Assembly: GCF_021654335.1 (NCBI RefSeq)
Contig: NZ_AP023423.1
Coordinates: forward strand, 962,001-1,026,000
Direction: 5' to 3'
Source: Sideroxyarcus emersonii
GTDB taxonomy: Bacteria; Pseudomonadota; Gammaproteobacteria; Burkholderiales; Gallionellaceae
Length of the DNA stretch: 64,000 nucleotides
Shown here: piece by piece, positions 1-8,617 of the stretch
Position numbering within the stretch: the stretch's first letter is position 1
Layout: each line of letters opens with the position of its first letter
Position numbers and translations under genes: made by a program
The notes under the pieces: model-generated
The model's database searches: none
What the model saw: the letters and a program-made list of their open reading frames with translations, nothing else
What the model was told of the DNA's origin: nothing

Positions 1-108
1 ATCGAAGAGACGGCGGTCACGCGCATCACCGAACGCGGTGCGACACGCATGGACGACCAGACTTCGGACGCTTCGATGGAACTGCGCAAGAAGGAAGGGT
101 ACTTCTAA
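1..108 (+). CDS. cysD: Sulfate adenylyltransferase subunit 2, C-terminal end (partial)
   Basis: The window opens inside a reading frame of 35 codons plus TAA. The tail ends in SMELRKKEGYF, which resembles the conserved C-terminus of CysD, the small catalytic subunit of ATP sulfurylase that makes adenosine 5'-phosphosulfate from ATP and sulfate. The next gene on the same strand encodes CysN, its GTPase partner, which supports the call. The 5' part lies outside the window, so no catalytic motif can be checked. About 140 bases separate it from cysN, more than in a typical cysDN operon, and that gap holds a repeat pair. Confidence 0.85.
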   Translation: MEETAVTRITERGATRMDDQTSDASMELRKKEGYF

Positions 109-110
109 GC

Positions 111-224
111 CGTCATTCCGGCGCAAGCCGGAATCCAGTTGGAAGGCAAACGCCCGCAACGCGGGACAAAAGCCAAATGCATGTTAAATACACCCGCTGG
201 ATTCCGGCCTGCGCCGGAATGACG
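111..224. repeat. REP-like inverted repeat pair between cysD and cysN
   Basis: Two 28-base units (111-138 and 197-224) are near-perfect reverse complements of each other. Each contains its own small palindrome of the form ATTCCGGC...GCCGGAAT. They flank 58 bases of ordinary spacer. This arrangement of two head-to-head imperfect palindromes is the layout of bacterial REP/BIME elements. As transcribed RNA, the pair could fold into one long stem or two short hairpins between the cysD stop and the cysN start. No protein-coding signal is seen in the spacer. Confidence 0.75.
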
Positions 225-250
225 AGACGGAAAAGATTTAGGGGGCAATC

Positions 251-1549
251 ATGAGCAATACCACACAATTACTCCGTTTCATCACCGCCGGCTCCGTCGA
301 CGACGGCAAGAGCACGCTGATCGGCCGCCTGCTGCACGACTCGAAGTCCATCTTCGAAGACCAGTTCTCGGCTATCGCCAGGACCAGCGAGAAGCGCGGC
401 ATGGCAGCGGTCGACCTCTCGCTGCTCACCGACGGACTGCAGGCCGAGCGCGAACAGGGCATCACCATCGACGTGGCCTACCGCTACTTCGCCACGCCCC
501 GGCGCAAGTTCATCATCGGCGATACGCCGGGACATGAGCAGTACACGCGCAACATGGTGACCGCGGCCTCCACCGCCAATCTCGCCATCATCCTGATCGA
601 CGCGCGCAAGGGCGTTCTGACGCAGACGCGCCGCCACTCATATCTGGCCAGCCTGCTGGGGGTGCCGCATGTGGTGCTGGCGGTGAACAAGATGGACATG
701 GTGGGCTACTCGCAGGCGCGCTTTGACCAGATCGTGGCCGAATACAGGGCGTTCGCCGCACAACTGGGATTGCACGACGTGCACTGCATCCCGCTGTCCG
801 CGCTGAACGGCGACATGGTGGTGGATCGCGGCGGCCGGCTGGACTGGTACCTCGGCCCGACCCTGCTGGAACTGCTGGAGACGGTCGAGATCGACCACGA
901 TGTGAACACCAGCGATTTTCGTTTCCCGGTGCAGTGGGTCTGCCGCCCGCAGACCGAGGAGCATCACGATTTCCGCGGTTTTGCCGGGCGCGTCGAAGCG
1001 GGCGAAGTGTCGGTGGGCGACGAGGTGACCGTGCTGCCCTCCGGCCGCACCACGACGGTCAAGGAGATCGTCACCTATGACGGCAATCTGCAGACCGCCT
1101 TTGCACCGCAGTCGGTGACCATCACCCTGGCGGACGAGATCGATATTTCGCGCGGCGACATGCTGGTGAAGAGGGACGGCACGACACGGTGCGCGAATGC
1201 GACGGATGCGGGAGTGCCGTCCGCCCATCCGCCCAGGGTGGAGAAGGAGATTGAGGCCATGTTGTGCTGGCTGTCGGAATCGCCGCTGGACAGGAACCGC
1301 AAGTACCTGGTCAAGCACACCACGCGTACGGCGAAATGCCTGTTCTCGCGCCTGGATTTCCGGGTAGACGTGAACACGCTGGAGCAGCATGCGGCCGACA
1401 GGCTGAACATGAACGACATCGCGCGCGTGGCGATCAAGACCCAGCAGCCGCTGGTGTTCGACAGCTACGGGATAGACCGGGCGACCGGCAGCTTCATCGT
1501 CATCGACGAGGCGAGCAATAACACGGTAGCGGCCGGCATGATCGCGTAG
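251..1549 (+). CDS. cysN: Sulfate adenylyltransferase subunit 1 (GTPase)
   Basis: This 432-residue protein is the GTP-hydrolysing subunit of ATP sulfurylase. It drives formation of adenosine phosphosulfate together with CysD, the gene just upstream. The EF-Tu-like G domain is clear: P-loop GSVDDGKS at residues 14-21, DTPGH at 91-95 and NKMD at 146-149, followed by beta-barrel domains. The length matches CysN alone, without the CysC kinase fusion found in NodQ-type proteins. A G-rich stretch at 241-245 sits at ribosome-binding distance before the ATG. In an iron- or sulfur-oxidising relative the enzyme might also run in the reverse, ATP-forming direction, but the sequence does not show this. 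Confidence 0.95.
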   Translation: MSNTTQLLRFITAGSVDDGKSTLIGRLLHDSKSIFEDQFSAIARTSEKRGMAAVDLSLLTDGLQAEREQGITIDVAYRYFATPRRKFIIGDTPGHEQYTRNMVTAASTANLAIILIDARKGVLTQTRRHSYLASLLGVPHVVLAVNKMDMVGYSQARFDQIVAEYRAFAAQLGLHDVHCIPLSALNGDMVVDRGGRLDWYLGPTLLELLETVEIDHDVNTSDFRFPVQWVCRPQTEEHHDFRGFAGRVEAGEVSVGDEVTVLPSGRTTTVKEIVTYDGNLQTAFAPQSVTITLADEIDISRGDMLVKRDGTTRCANATDAGVPSAHPPRVEKEIEAMLCWLSESPLDRNRKYLVKHTTRTAKCLFSRLDFRVDVNTLEQHAADRLNMNDIARVAIKTQQPLVFDSYGIDRATGSFIVIDEASNNTVAAGMIA

Positions 1550-1573
1550 CGGGTTTTTGCAGGGTTCGTTTGC

Positions 1574-1607
1574 GGCGCGACATCCGGCCCGGGCCGGGTG
1601 TCGCGCC
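1574..1607 (+). terminator. GC-rich hairpin after cysN, terminator-like
   Basis: GGCGCGACA at 1574-1582 pairs with TGTCGCGCC at 1599-1607, with a further GC-rich palindrome in between. It lies 25 bases past the cysN stop. There is no T-run afterwards, so it may stabilise the mRNA 3' end or pause RNA polymerase rather than act as a classical intrinsic terminator. Confidence 0.5.
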
Positions 1608-1697
1608 AAAGTTGCACTTGCATCAGGCTCGGGTCGTCCATTGCGTATGCCTGTGGTATCTTTCCCGCTGTCCGAGTTTGATAGCCACGTAGAAGCC

Positions 1698-2633
1698 ATG
1701 AGCCTGCTTTCACTGATCACCGCGCTGTTGCTGGAGCAACTGCACCCCCTGTCTTCCCGCAAATACCTGTACGTGTGGCTCTCCGGCTATGTCGAGTTCT
1801 TCCAGCGCAACTTCAATGCCGGCCAGCTGAAGCAGGGGCGGATCGCATGGATGCTGGCCATCGGGGGGCCGCTGGTGCTGGTCATTGCGGTGCACTTCCT
1901 GCTGCTGCACGCGCATCCGATCTTCGCGTGGGCGTTCAGCGTGCTGGTGCTCTATCTCACCATGGGATTCCGCCAGTTCAGCCACTACTACACCGATATC
2001 CATCAGGCGCTGCGCGACAGGCAGCTGGACCGGGCGCGCGAGCTGCTGGGTGAGTGGCTGGGAAAATCCTGCAGCGACCTGAGCCACGAAGAGGTGGCGC
2101 GCGTCACCATCGAGCAGGCCTTGCTGTGTACGCATCGCAATGTCTTCGGCGTGGTGTTCTGGTTTGTGGTCCTCATGATGCTGGGGCTGGGGCCGGTCGG
2201 GGCCATTCTGTACCGGCTGGCCTTGTTTCTGAACAACCGCTGGGGCACGCAGGACGAGGCCGAGTTCGGCGCGTTCGGCCAGTTCGCCCGGCAAGCCTAC
2301 CACTTCATGGAATGGCTGCCATTGCGCTTCACTGCGGCCACTTTCGCCATCGTCGGCAACTTCGAAGACACCATCTACTGCTGGCGTACCCAGGCCGAGA
2401 GCTGGCTGGACCCGGAAGCCGGCATCATCCTGGCCAGCGGCGCCGGTGCACTGGGCGTGAAGCTGGGCCAGACCATCGTGCAGGACCAGCAGCCCGTGTT
2501 CCGTGCGGAGCTGGGGGTGGGCGACGAGGCCGATGCCGATTTCATGCAAAGCGCCATCGGCCTGGTATGGCGTGCGCTGGTGTTCTGGCTTTTCATGCTG
2601 TTGCTGCTGACCGTGGCGAACCTGCTGGGCTGA
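1698..2633 (+). CDS. CobD/CbiB-like integral membrane protein
   Basis: The protein is 311 residues from the ATG at 1698 (MSLLSLITALLLEQL). An in-frame upstream ATG at 1557 would add 47 residues, but those are encoded by the hairpin region and do not look like protein, so the later start is preferred. Hydrophobic segments lie near residues 1-15, 50-90, 150-180 and at the C-terminus. The pattern, including RQFSHYYTDIHQALRD and FARQAYHFMEWLPLRFTA, resembles the CobD/CbiB family proteins common in betaproteobacteria. True CbiB makes adenosylcobinamide phosphate, but no other cobalamin genes are nearby, so a role in that pathway is unproven. Confidence 0.7.
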   Translation: MSLLSLITALLLEQLHPLSSRKYLYVWLSGYVEFFQRNFNAGQLKQGRIAWMLAIGGPLVLVIAVHFLLLHAHPIFAWAFSVLVLYLTMGFRQFSHYYTDIHQALRDRQLDRARELLGEWLGKSCSDLSHEEVARVTIEQALLCTHRNVFGVVFWFVVLMMLGLGPVGAILYRLALFLNNRWGTQDEAEFGAFGQFARQAYHFMEWLPLRFTAATFAIVGNFEDTIYCWRTQAESWLDPEAGIILASGAGALGVKLGQTIVQDQQPVFRAELGVGDEADADFMQSAIGLVWRALVFWLFMLLLLTVANLLG

Positions 2634-2673
2634 CGCAAACGTCATTCCCGGATCCGGGCAGGTGTCGAACTGT

Positions 2674-3543
2674 TCACTGCCCCGGCAGGGCGATCTGCTG
2701 GAACAACTTCAATCTCCTTGCGTCGATCTTGCCGGCTTCGGCTGCCTTGCGTACCGCGCAATCCGGTTCGTGCGAGTGGCTGCAATTGGCGAAGCGGCAG
2801 TGGCCGAGATAGGGCCGGAATTCTGGGAAGCCTTTTTCCAGCGCGGCGAAGTCCAGGTGATGCAGGCCGAACAGTTGCACGCCGGGGCAGTCGATGAGGT
2901 GGCTGTGCGCATCCAGGTGATACAGCTGCGCATGCGTTGTGGTGTGCTTGCCGGAATCGAGCACGGTGGAGATCTCGCGCGTGGCTGCTTTTGCCTCGGG
3001 GATGAGCGCGTTGATGAGCGTGGATTTGCCCATGCCGGATTGTCCCACCAGCACGCTGGTATGGCCATGCAGGTAGGGCAGCAGCGGGGCTGCGTCCTGT
3101 CTGGCGGCGAGTTCCAGCACGCGGTAGCCGGCGGCGCCATAGGGGGCAAGCTGGGCGCGCGCCGCCGCGACGTTCGGCAGGTCGCATTTGTTCAGTACGA
3201 TCAGGATGTCCAGGTTTTGTTCTTGCCCGGCGAGCAGGCAGCGGGTCAGCAGCTCGTCGTTGAACGAGGGCTCGGTGGCGACGACGACGACGAGCTGGGT
3301 GACATTGGCCGCGATGATCTTCTGCTTGTAGGCATCGGAGCGGTAGAGCAGGCTGCTGCGCGGCGAAATGCTTTCGATGACGCCCTGGCCGCTGCCGGTG
3401 GCTGCCACTTCGACCGTGTCGCCGCAGGCGACCTCGCTCTTCTTGCCGCGCGGCACGCATTCCATGATCTCGCCGCCCGGCAGTTCCGCCAGATAGTGGC
3501 GTCCATGGGCGGCGATGACCAGCCCCCGTCGCTGGTCGCTCAA
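2674..3543 (-). CDS. rsgA: Ribosome small subunit-dependent GTPase A
   Basis: This circularly permuted GTPase acts late in 30S ribosomal subunit assembly. The G motifs occur in the permuted order typical of the YlqF/YawG class: NKCD at residues 118-121 (G4), GQSGMGKST at 167-175 (G1) and DCPG at 218-221 (G3). An OB-fold precedes them. A C-terminal zinc knuckle uses C249, C254, H256 and C262. The frame is open upstream, but I place the start at a TTG at 3543 that overlaps the TGA of the upstream gene (TTGA). This gives 289 residues, the usual family size. It is the last gene of a leftward cluster of four and converges on the CobD-like gene. Confidence 0.9.
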   Translation of the reverse strand: MSDQRRGLVIAAHGRHYLAELPGGEIMECVPRGKKSEVACGDTVEVAATGSGQGVIESISPRSSLLYRSDAYKQKIIAANVTQLVVVVATEPSFNDELLTRCLLAGQEQNLDILIVLNKCDLPNVAAARAQLAPYGAAGYRVLELAARQDAAPLLPYLHGHTSVLVGQSGMGKSTLINALIPEAKAATREISTVLDSGKHTTTHAQLYHLDAHSHLIDCPGVQLFGLHHLDFAALEKGFPEFRPYLGHCRFANCSHSHEPDCAVRKAAEAGKIDARRLKLFQQIALPGQ

Positions 3544-3878
3544 AGCTTGAACAGCGCGTCGACTTTCGCGGCGCAGATGAAGTCGTTCTCGGACAGGCCA
3601 CCGATGGCATGGGTGGAATATTCCACGCGACACTTGCTGTAGCCGACCGTCATGTCCGGATGGTGATCCTCGCGGTGCGTCATCCAGGCCACCGCGTTGA
3701 CGAAGGCGAGCACCTGGTAGTAGTTCTTGAACTCGAAGGTCTTGCCGATACGCTGGCCGGTCAATTCCCAGCCGTCGAGCTGCCGCAGCAGATCCTTCGC
3801 CTCATCCTGGCTCAGCGGCGGTACGCTGCCTTCGCAAGGTTTGCATTGCTTGTTGGTCAAATCGCAGACGGTAGCCAT
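3540..3878 (-). CDS. Pterin-4a-carbinolamine dehydratase
   Basis: This is a 112-residue protein of the PCD/DCoH family (PhhB-like). It dehydrates 4a-hydroxytetrahydrobiopterin and so recycles the cofactor of aromatic amino-acid hydroxylases. The active-site histidine cluster is present as HREDHHP at residues 68-74, with the family pattern WELTGQRIGKTFEFKNYYQVLAFVN before it. An N-terminal extension holds three cysteines (C5, C12, C15), which is more than the catalytic core needs. No phenylalanine hydroxylase gene is visible in the window. The gene overlaps the TTG start of rsgA and follows the cytochrome c gene by 7 bases, consistent with co-transcription. Confidence 0.9.
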   Translation of the reverse strand: MATVCDLTNKQCKPCEGSVPPLSQDEAKDLLRQLDGWELTGQRIGKTFEFKNYYQVLAFVNAVAWMTHREDHHPDMTVGYSKCRVEYSTHAIGGLSENDFICAAKVDALFKL

Positions 3879-3885
3879 GGCGACC

Positions 3886-4191
3886 TCACTTGAAGTGGTA
3901 GTAGTTCTGGTTCAGATAGCTGGCAAGATCCTGTTCGTCCTGGGCGGAAAGGTTGGCGCCGACGACGCCGGAACAGAACTTGATGCGCGGTACGAGCTGG
4001 CTCGCCTCGCGCACGATGCGTTCGGGACGGGTGAAGATGGCGCTGCCGTCTCCGCCCACCTTGCCTTTGTGGCAGCTGTCGCACTCGTATCTGGCGAACA
4101 GTTTCTTGCCGCTGGCAGGATTGCCGGTGGCGAACGGGTCGGCATGTGCGGTACCGGCGACCAAGGCCAGCAGGAACAGGTATTTCTTCAT
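3886..4191 (-). CDS. Small periplasmic monoheme cytochrome c
   Basis: The 101-residue product starts with a signal peptide (MKKYLFLLALVAGTAHA), so the mature protein should be periplasmic with about 84 residues. A single heme c attachment motif CDSCH lies at residues 37-41. After it comes the fold of a short class I cytochrome c, ending in LASYLNQNYYHFK. The mature part contains no methionine, so the sixth heme ligand cannot be the usual Met; a histidine (such as H99) or another residue would have to serve, or the heme is five-coordinate. Its ATG overlaps the TGA of the M48 protease gene (ATGA), so the two are translationally coupled. Confidence 0.85.
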   Translation of the reverse strand: MKKYLFLLALVAGTAHADPFATGNPASGKKLFARYECDSCHKGKVGGDGSAIFTRPERIVREASQLVPRIKFCSGVVGANLSAQDEQDLASYLNQNYYHFK

Positions 4192-5444
4192 TTGTGTGCT
4201 CCAAGTTGTTGCAGATGCGCAATGCGTATCGGCGCGGGGGGGTGCGATTCGTAGAAGATAGCGTACAACGAATCGGGGGTCAGTGTCTTGGCATTGTCCT
4301 GGTACAGCTTGACCAGCGCATTGACAAGTTCTTTGGCATCGGTCTGCTGTGCGGCATAAGCATCCGCCTCGAACTCGTGTTTGCGCGAATAGGCCGAGGT
4401 GATGGGATGCAGCAGGAAGGTGAATGTCGGCAGCACCATGAAGAACAGCAACAATGCGAGCGCGGTGGATTCGCCGGCGATGCCCAGCCCCTGGTAGAAC
4501 CAGGGGGCATGCAGCAGCTGCGCCAGCAGCCAGAGGAAGCCCAGGCTGACGGCGAAGCTGATGAGGATGCGCTTGACCACATGGCGATGCCTGAAATGCC
4601 CCAGTTCGTGTGCCAGCACGGCATCGATCTCGCCCGGCGAGAGGCGCTGCAGCAGCGTGTCGAAAAATACGATGCGCTTGGTCTTGCCGAAGCCGGTGAA
4701 GTAGGCGTTGCCGTGGGTGCTGCGCTTGCTGCCGTCCATCACGAACAGGCCGCTGGCGGCGAAGCCGCATTTCTTGAGCAGCGCTTCGATGCGCGCTTTT
4801 TCGGCCTCATCCTGCAGCGGCTCGAAGTCGTTGAACAACGGGGCGATATAGGTGGGATAAATGAACAGGACCAGCAGGTTGAACGCCACCCATACGCCCC
4901 ATACGTACAGCCACCACGGATCGCCCATGCGTTCCATCAGCCACAGTACGCCGAGCAGCAGCGGCAGGCCGAGCACGGCGCCGAGCAGCACGCCTTTGAG
5001 CGCATCGAGCAGGTAGAGCCTGAGCGTCATCTTGTTGAAACCGAAGCGGGCCTCGATGCCGAAGGTGCGGTACAGGTCGATCGGCGCTTCCAGCAGTGTC
5101 TGCAGCAGCAGCACCGAGACGATCAGGGCGGTGCCTTGCAGCAGGGGGCCGCTGAGGGTGCCGGACACCCAGGTGTGGAGCCATTGGATGCCGCCGCCCA
5201 GGGTGAAGGCGAACAGCACCAGCGTTTCGAACAGGACGGAGAGCATGTCGAGGTGCACCATGGCACGAGTGTAGTCGGCCGCCTTCTGGTGTGCGGCGAG
5301 GTCGACCTTGCCGTGGAAGGCGGCGGGGACTTCTGCGCGATGTGCGGCGACATGGCCGAGCTGACGGTAGGCCAGCCAGAATTTGAGCGCGACATTCGCG
5401 GCGAGGGCGAACACGAACAGGGCGGTGAATTGGGTTGCGGTCAT
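4188..5444 (-). CDS. M48 family membrane metallopeptidase (Ste24-like)
   Basis: The protein is 418 residues from the ATG at 5444. The reading frame stays open far upstream, but that portion overlaps orn on the other strand and is not real. The zinc-binding motif HELGH lies at residues 279-283, with the third ligand in the downstream HEFEADAYA segment near 356-364. At least six hydrophobic segments (near 5-25, 68-88, 103-120, 150-172, 180-200 and 295-345) fit the CAAX-protease/Ste24 architecture of intramembrane chambers. In bacteria such enzymes are linked to membrane protein quality control. It heads the leftward cluster with cytochrome c, pterin dehydratase and rsgA, and is divergent from orn. 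Confidence 0.9.
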   Translation of the reverse strand: MTATQFTALFVFALAANVALKFWLAYRQLGHVAAHRAEVPAAFHGKVDLAAHQKAADYTRAMVHLDMLSVLFETLVLFAFTLGGGIQWLHTWVSGTLSGPLLQGTALIVSVLLLQTLLEAPIDLYRTFGIEARFGFNKMTLRLYLLDALKGVLLGAVLGLPLLLGVLWLMERMGDPWWLYVWGVWVAFNLLVLFIYPTYIAPLFNDFEPLQDEAEKARIEALLKKCGFAASGLFVMDGSKRSTHGNAYFTGFGKTKRIVFFDTLLQRLSPGEIDAVLAHELGHFRHRHVVKRILISFAVSLGFLWLLAQLLHAPWFYQGLGIAGESTALALLLFFMVLPTFTFLLHPITSAYSRKHEFEADAYAAQQTDAKELVNALVKLYQDNAKTLTPDSLYAIFYESHPPAPIRIAHLQQLGAHK

Positions 5445-5513
5445 GGTCGTTGGATAGAGCAGCGCGGCTGTGCGACAATGCGCCGGACTTCGAATAAATA
5501 ACTGCGGTGGATT

Positions 5514-6059
5514 ATGGCACAAAATCAAAACAACCTCGTCTGGATAGACATGGAGATGACAGGGCTTTCTCCGGATACGGATCGCATCATCGAAGTGGCA
5601 CTGGTGGTGACCGACAGCGACCTGAATACCGTCGCCGAAGCCCCTGTGCTGGTGGTGCACCAGCCCGACAGCGTGCTCGACGGCATGGATAACTGGAACA
5701 AGTCGACGCATGGCAAATCCGGCCTCATCGACAAGGTCAAGGCCTCTACGCTGGACGATGCGATGGTGGAGGCGCAGATGCTGGCGTTCCTGCAGGAGCA
5801 TGTGCCGACGCGCACCTCGCCGATGTGCGGCAATTCCATCTGCCAGGATCGCCGCTTCCTCGCGCGCTGGATGCCGAAGCTGGAGGATTATTTCCACTAC
5901 CGCAACCTGGACGTCAGCACGCTGAAAGAACTGGCGAAACGCTGGAAACCGGAAGTGGCGAACGGGATCAAGAAGCACGGCAAGCACGAGGCGCTGGCGG
6001 ACATCTACGAATCCATCGCGGAAATGAAACATTATCGCGAGCATTTCATCAGGCTGTAA
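5514..6059 (+). CDS. orn: Oligoribonuclease
   Basis: This 181-residue DEDDh-type 3'-5' exoribonuclease degrades 2-5 nucleotide RNAs, including pGpG, the breakdown product of cyclic-di-GMP. The first catalytic pair is in WIDMEMTGL (D12, E14), and the C-terminal [10 protein letters not shown] supplies the catalytic histidine and aspartate. The length matches the family. The two genes downstream make and sense cyclic-di-GMP, so Orn would clear the end product of that signalling, although orn is a general housekeeping gene. The ATG at 5514 is chosen because the protein begins [20 protein letters not shown], typical for the family. Confidence 0.95.
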   Translation: MAQNQNNLVWIDMEMTGLSPDTDRIIEVALVVTDSDLNTVAEAPVLVVHQPDSVLDGMDNWNKSTHGKSGLIDKVKASTLDDAMVEAQMLAFLQEHVPTRTSPMCGNSICQDRRFLARWMPKLEDYFHYRNLDVSTLKELAKRWKPEVANGIKKHGKHEALADIYESIAEMKHYREHFIRL

Positions 6060-6104
6060 CGATAATAAGCCCGCCGGCATGGACTGGATGGGCGCGGGGG
6101 AGCG

Positions 6105-7799
6105 ATGAACGTACTCAGGAAGGGCTGGCGCGCAACGGGCGTGCAGGGAAAGCTGCACATCCTGATCCAGGGCGTACTGATGATCCTCTTCTTCGTCCTG
6201 CTGGAACAGGCGACCGACCGTTTCGAGAAGCAGATCGAACGTTCTGCCGAATCCCGCGCCCAGGATACGGCGGACGGGCTGATCAACGGCATGAACATGC
6301 TCATGCTGACCGGGCAGATATCCAACCCGGATAACCGGAAATTACTGTTGAGCAAGATGTCGCAATTGCGCGGCGTGGCCGAATTGCGCATCATTCGCGG
6401 ACGCGCGGTCATCGAGCAGTTCGGTCCCGGTCTGCCGACAGAGGCGGCAATCGACGAGATGGACCGGGAGGTCCTGAATACCGGCAAGACCCTGTTCCGC
6501 AAGATGGAAAACCGGAATGGGCATCCGGCGTTGCGGGTGATGGTGCCTTTCATCGCCCAGAAGAACTTCCGCGGCACGAATTGCCTTGCCTGCCATCACA
6601 CGCCCGATGGCGGCGTCAATGGGGCGGCCAGTGTGACCATCGACCTTTCCGAAGAGGAATCGCAGCTTGCCGAGATCAAGGTGTGGCTATGGGCCGGCCT
6701 CGTTGTAATGCAGCTGCTGCTCCTGGTGATCATCTCCATGTTCGTGCGTGTCGTCATCGTGCGCAACATCACCCGTCCCATCAAGCGCCTGCAGGCCGCG
6801 ATGGCGGAGATACGGAGCGACATGGACCTGTCCAGGCGTGCCGATGTGGGGGAGAACAATCCCGACATCGGCGAAATGGCACAGAATTTCAATCGCCTTG
6901 TCGAAAAGCTGGAACATGCCAACGAACGTCTGCAGTTGTTCGTCAAGATGTTCGACAATAGCAGCGAGGCCATCCTCATCACGGATGCGCAGCGGAGGAT
7001 CGTTGCGGTGAATCCCGCATTCTGCAAGATCACCGAATATGCGGAAGAAGAGGTCCTTGGCAGGAATCCGCGGATATTGAGTTCGGGACGCCAGGATGCG
7101 AAGTTCTACGAATCGATGTGGAATACCATCAATGAAACCGGATTGTGGCAGGGGGAGATATGGAACCGGCGCAAAAGCGGCGAGCTTTATCCGGAATGGC
7201 TGTCCATCGGCACGGTGAAGAGTGCGCAGAACGAGACCATCAACTACATTGCCCTGTTTTCGGACATCACCAGGCGCAAGGAGGCGGAGGCACGCATAGA
7301 GCATCTGGCGCACTACGATTCGCTCACGCATCTGCCCAATCGGGCGTTGTTCGCAGAACGTCTCAAGCATGCGCTGGTGACCGGTGTCCGCAATAAAAAG
7401 AAGACGGGCCTGCTATTCCTCGATCTGGATAAATTCAAGTTCGTGAACGACACGATGGGGCATCTGGCCGGGGATCTGCTGTTGCAGTCGGTCGCCCGTC
7501 GCTTGCAGTCCTGCGTGCGCGAATCCGATACGATCTGCCGCCAGGGCGGCGACGAATTCATGATCCTGTTGCCCGAGATCGGCATGGCGGAAGATGCCGA
7601 GAAGGTCGCGCGCAAGATCGTCGCCGCGATGGGACAGCCGCACCAGATCGAGGGCCGGGAGCTGGTCATCACATTCAGCATCGGCATCAGCATCTGTCCG
7701 GACGATGCGTCCGACGACGAAACCATGATCAGGCATGCCGACGATGCCATGTATGCGGCCAAGGAAAGCGGCAGGAACAATTACAGGTTCTTTGCCTAG
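6105..7799 (+). CDS. Membrane diguanylate cyclase with CXXCH sensor, HAMP and PAS domains
   Basis: The 564-residue protein synthesises cyclic-di-GMP. A first transmembrane segment lies near residues 18-38 and a second near 190-218, enclosing a periplasmic sensor of about 150 residues. That sensor contains CLACH at residues 160-164, a CXXCH heme c attachment motif of the kind found in Tll0287/DUF3365-like sensors. HAMP (about 213-275) and PAS (about 282-400) domains follow. The GGDEF signature is intact at residues 481-485. An RXXD inhibitory site (RESD) lies five residues before it, so product feedback inhibition is expected. There is no EAL domain. The input is plausibly redox state or a gas ligand; that is inference from the heme motif. 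Confidence 0.9.
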   Translation: MNVLRKGWRATGVQGKLHILIQGVLMILFFVLLEQATDRFEKQIERSAESRAQDTADGLINGMNMLMLTGQISNPDNRKLLLSKMSQLRGVAELRIIRGRAVIEQFGPGLPTEAAIDEMDREVLNTGKTLFRKMENRNGHPALRVMVPFIAQKNFRGTNCLACHHTPDGGVNGAASVTIDLSEEESQLAEIKVWLWAGLVVMQLLLLVIISMFVRVVIVRNITRPIKRLQAAMAEIRSDMDLSRRADVGENNPDIGEMAQNFNRLVEKLEHANERLQLFVKMFDNSSEAILITDAQRRIVAVNPAFCKITEYAEEEVLGRNPRILSSGRQDAKFYESMWNTINETGLWQGEIWNRRKSGELYPEWLSIGTVKSAQNETINYIALFSDITRRKEAEARIEHLAHYDSLTHLPNRALFAERLKHALVTGVRNKKKTGLLFLDLDKFKFVNDTMGHLAGDLLLQSVARRLQSCVRESDTICRQGGDEFMILLPEIGMAEDAEKVARKIVAAMGQPHQIEGRELVITFSIGISICPDDASDDETMIRHADDAMYAAKESGRNNYRFFA

Positions 7800-7805
7800 T
7801 ATAAT
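7800..7805 (+). promoter_or_regulatory. Candidate -10 box for the PilZ gene
   Basis: A perfect TATAAT lies just after the diguanylate cyclase stop codon. No good -35 hexamer is found at 16-18 bases upstream, so if it is used it may need an activator. A transcript from it would start about 23 bases before the ATG at 7835. Confidence 0.35.
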
Positions 7806-7834
7806 TCCATCCGGGAAATGCTGGCGGCTGAGGC

Positions 7835-8617
7835 ATGGATGCGGACGGCATGCAATGTTGTCCCGGAATGGATGAATTTGATCGGCAAGTGAAGATGACG
7901 CATCAGGCAGAAAACCCCGAATTCGCCATACATAATCGCAAGGAGATCGTGTTCGTCCTGGAAGACCTGGCGAAACACCGTACGCCCGTCAATCTCGATA
8001 CCCCCGAGGGGGTGGGGCTGGTGACTTCTGTCCTGGGTGTCAACTCGGAAGGAAACCACGTCTATATGGACATCAGTCCGGACGACAGGATCAACGAGCG
8101 GATCACGCACAGCAAATATGTGTCTTTTGTCACGCAGACGGGCGTCAAGGTCCGCTGGCATGCGACGCATCTGCATCTCGTTGAGTTGCAGGATGGCAAT
8201 GCATTCTCCATGCATGTCCCGGCAGTGATCGAGCGCATCCAGCGCCGGGAATATTTCAGGTTAAGCACCCCTCAGGGCAGCAAGGCGCTCATTTGCAGGA
8301 TACCGAACGGCGACGGGGCCATCGAGGCCAACATCGTGGACATGAGCCTGGGCGGGATCGGGATATCTGTCAGGGGCGGGCCGTACGAGGTCTTTGCGCC
8401 AGATGCGCTGCTGGAAGGATGCAGTGTCGAGCTTCCGGTGATCGGCGTTGTTCCAATGAATTTGCGCGTGCGCGGGATCTGGACATCGATCAAGACCAAG
8501 AGCGGCGAGCAGGTGCATCGCCTGGGGCTGGAATTCGAAGGCCTGAGCCGGGCGGCGGCCAACGTCATCCAGCGCTACCTGATCCAGCTCGAAGCTGAAA
8601 AGATCAATTTGACCTGA
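7835..8617 (+). CDS. YcgR-like flagellar brake protein with PilZ domain
   Basis: This 260-residue protein has an N-terminal YcgR domain and a C-terminal PilZ domain that binds cyclic-di-GMP. The binding motifs are visible: QRREYFRL (arginine-rich RXXXR type) near residues 136-143 and DMSLGGIGI ([D/N]XSXXG) near 168-176. YcgR proteins slow flagellar motors when cyclic-di-GMP rises. The start is uncertain: in-frame ATGs exist at 7835, 7868 and 7895, none with a strong ribosome-binding site; 7835 is kept because it lies downstream of a TATAAT. It directly follows the diguanylate cyclase gene. The 3' end overlaps the convergent hemH gene by 14 bases. Confidence 0.85.
   Translation: MDADGMQCCPGMDEFDRQVKMTHQAENPEFAIHNRKEIVFVLEDLAKHRTPVNLDTPEGVGLVTSVLGVNSEGNHVYMDISPDDRINERITHSKYVSFVTQTGVKVRWHATHLHLVELQDGNAFSMHVPAVIERIQRREYFRLSTPQGSKALICRIPNGDGAIEANIVDMSLGGIGISVRGGPYEVFAPDALLEGCSVELPVIGVVPMNLRVRGIWTSIKTKSGEQVHRLGLEFEGLSRAAANVIQRYLIQLEAEKINLT

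Noticed and set aside
4188..6158. The longer 656-codon reading of the M48 protease gene
   Set aside because: The extra N-terminal 238 residues lie opposite orn and look like its reverse translation; the protein proper starts at 5444 with a typical family N-terminus.
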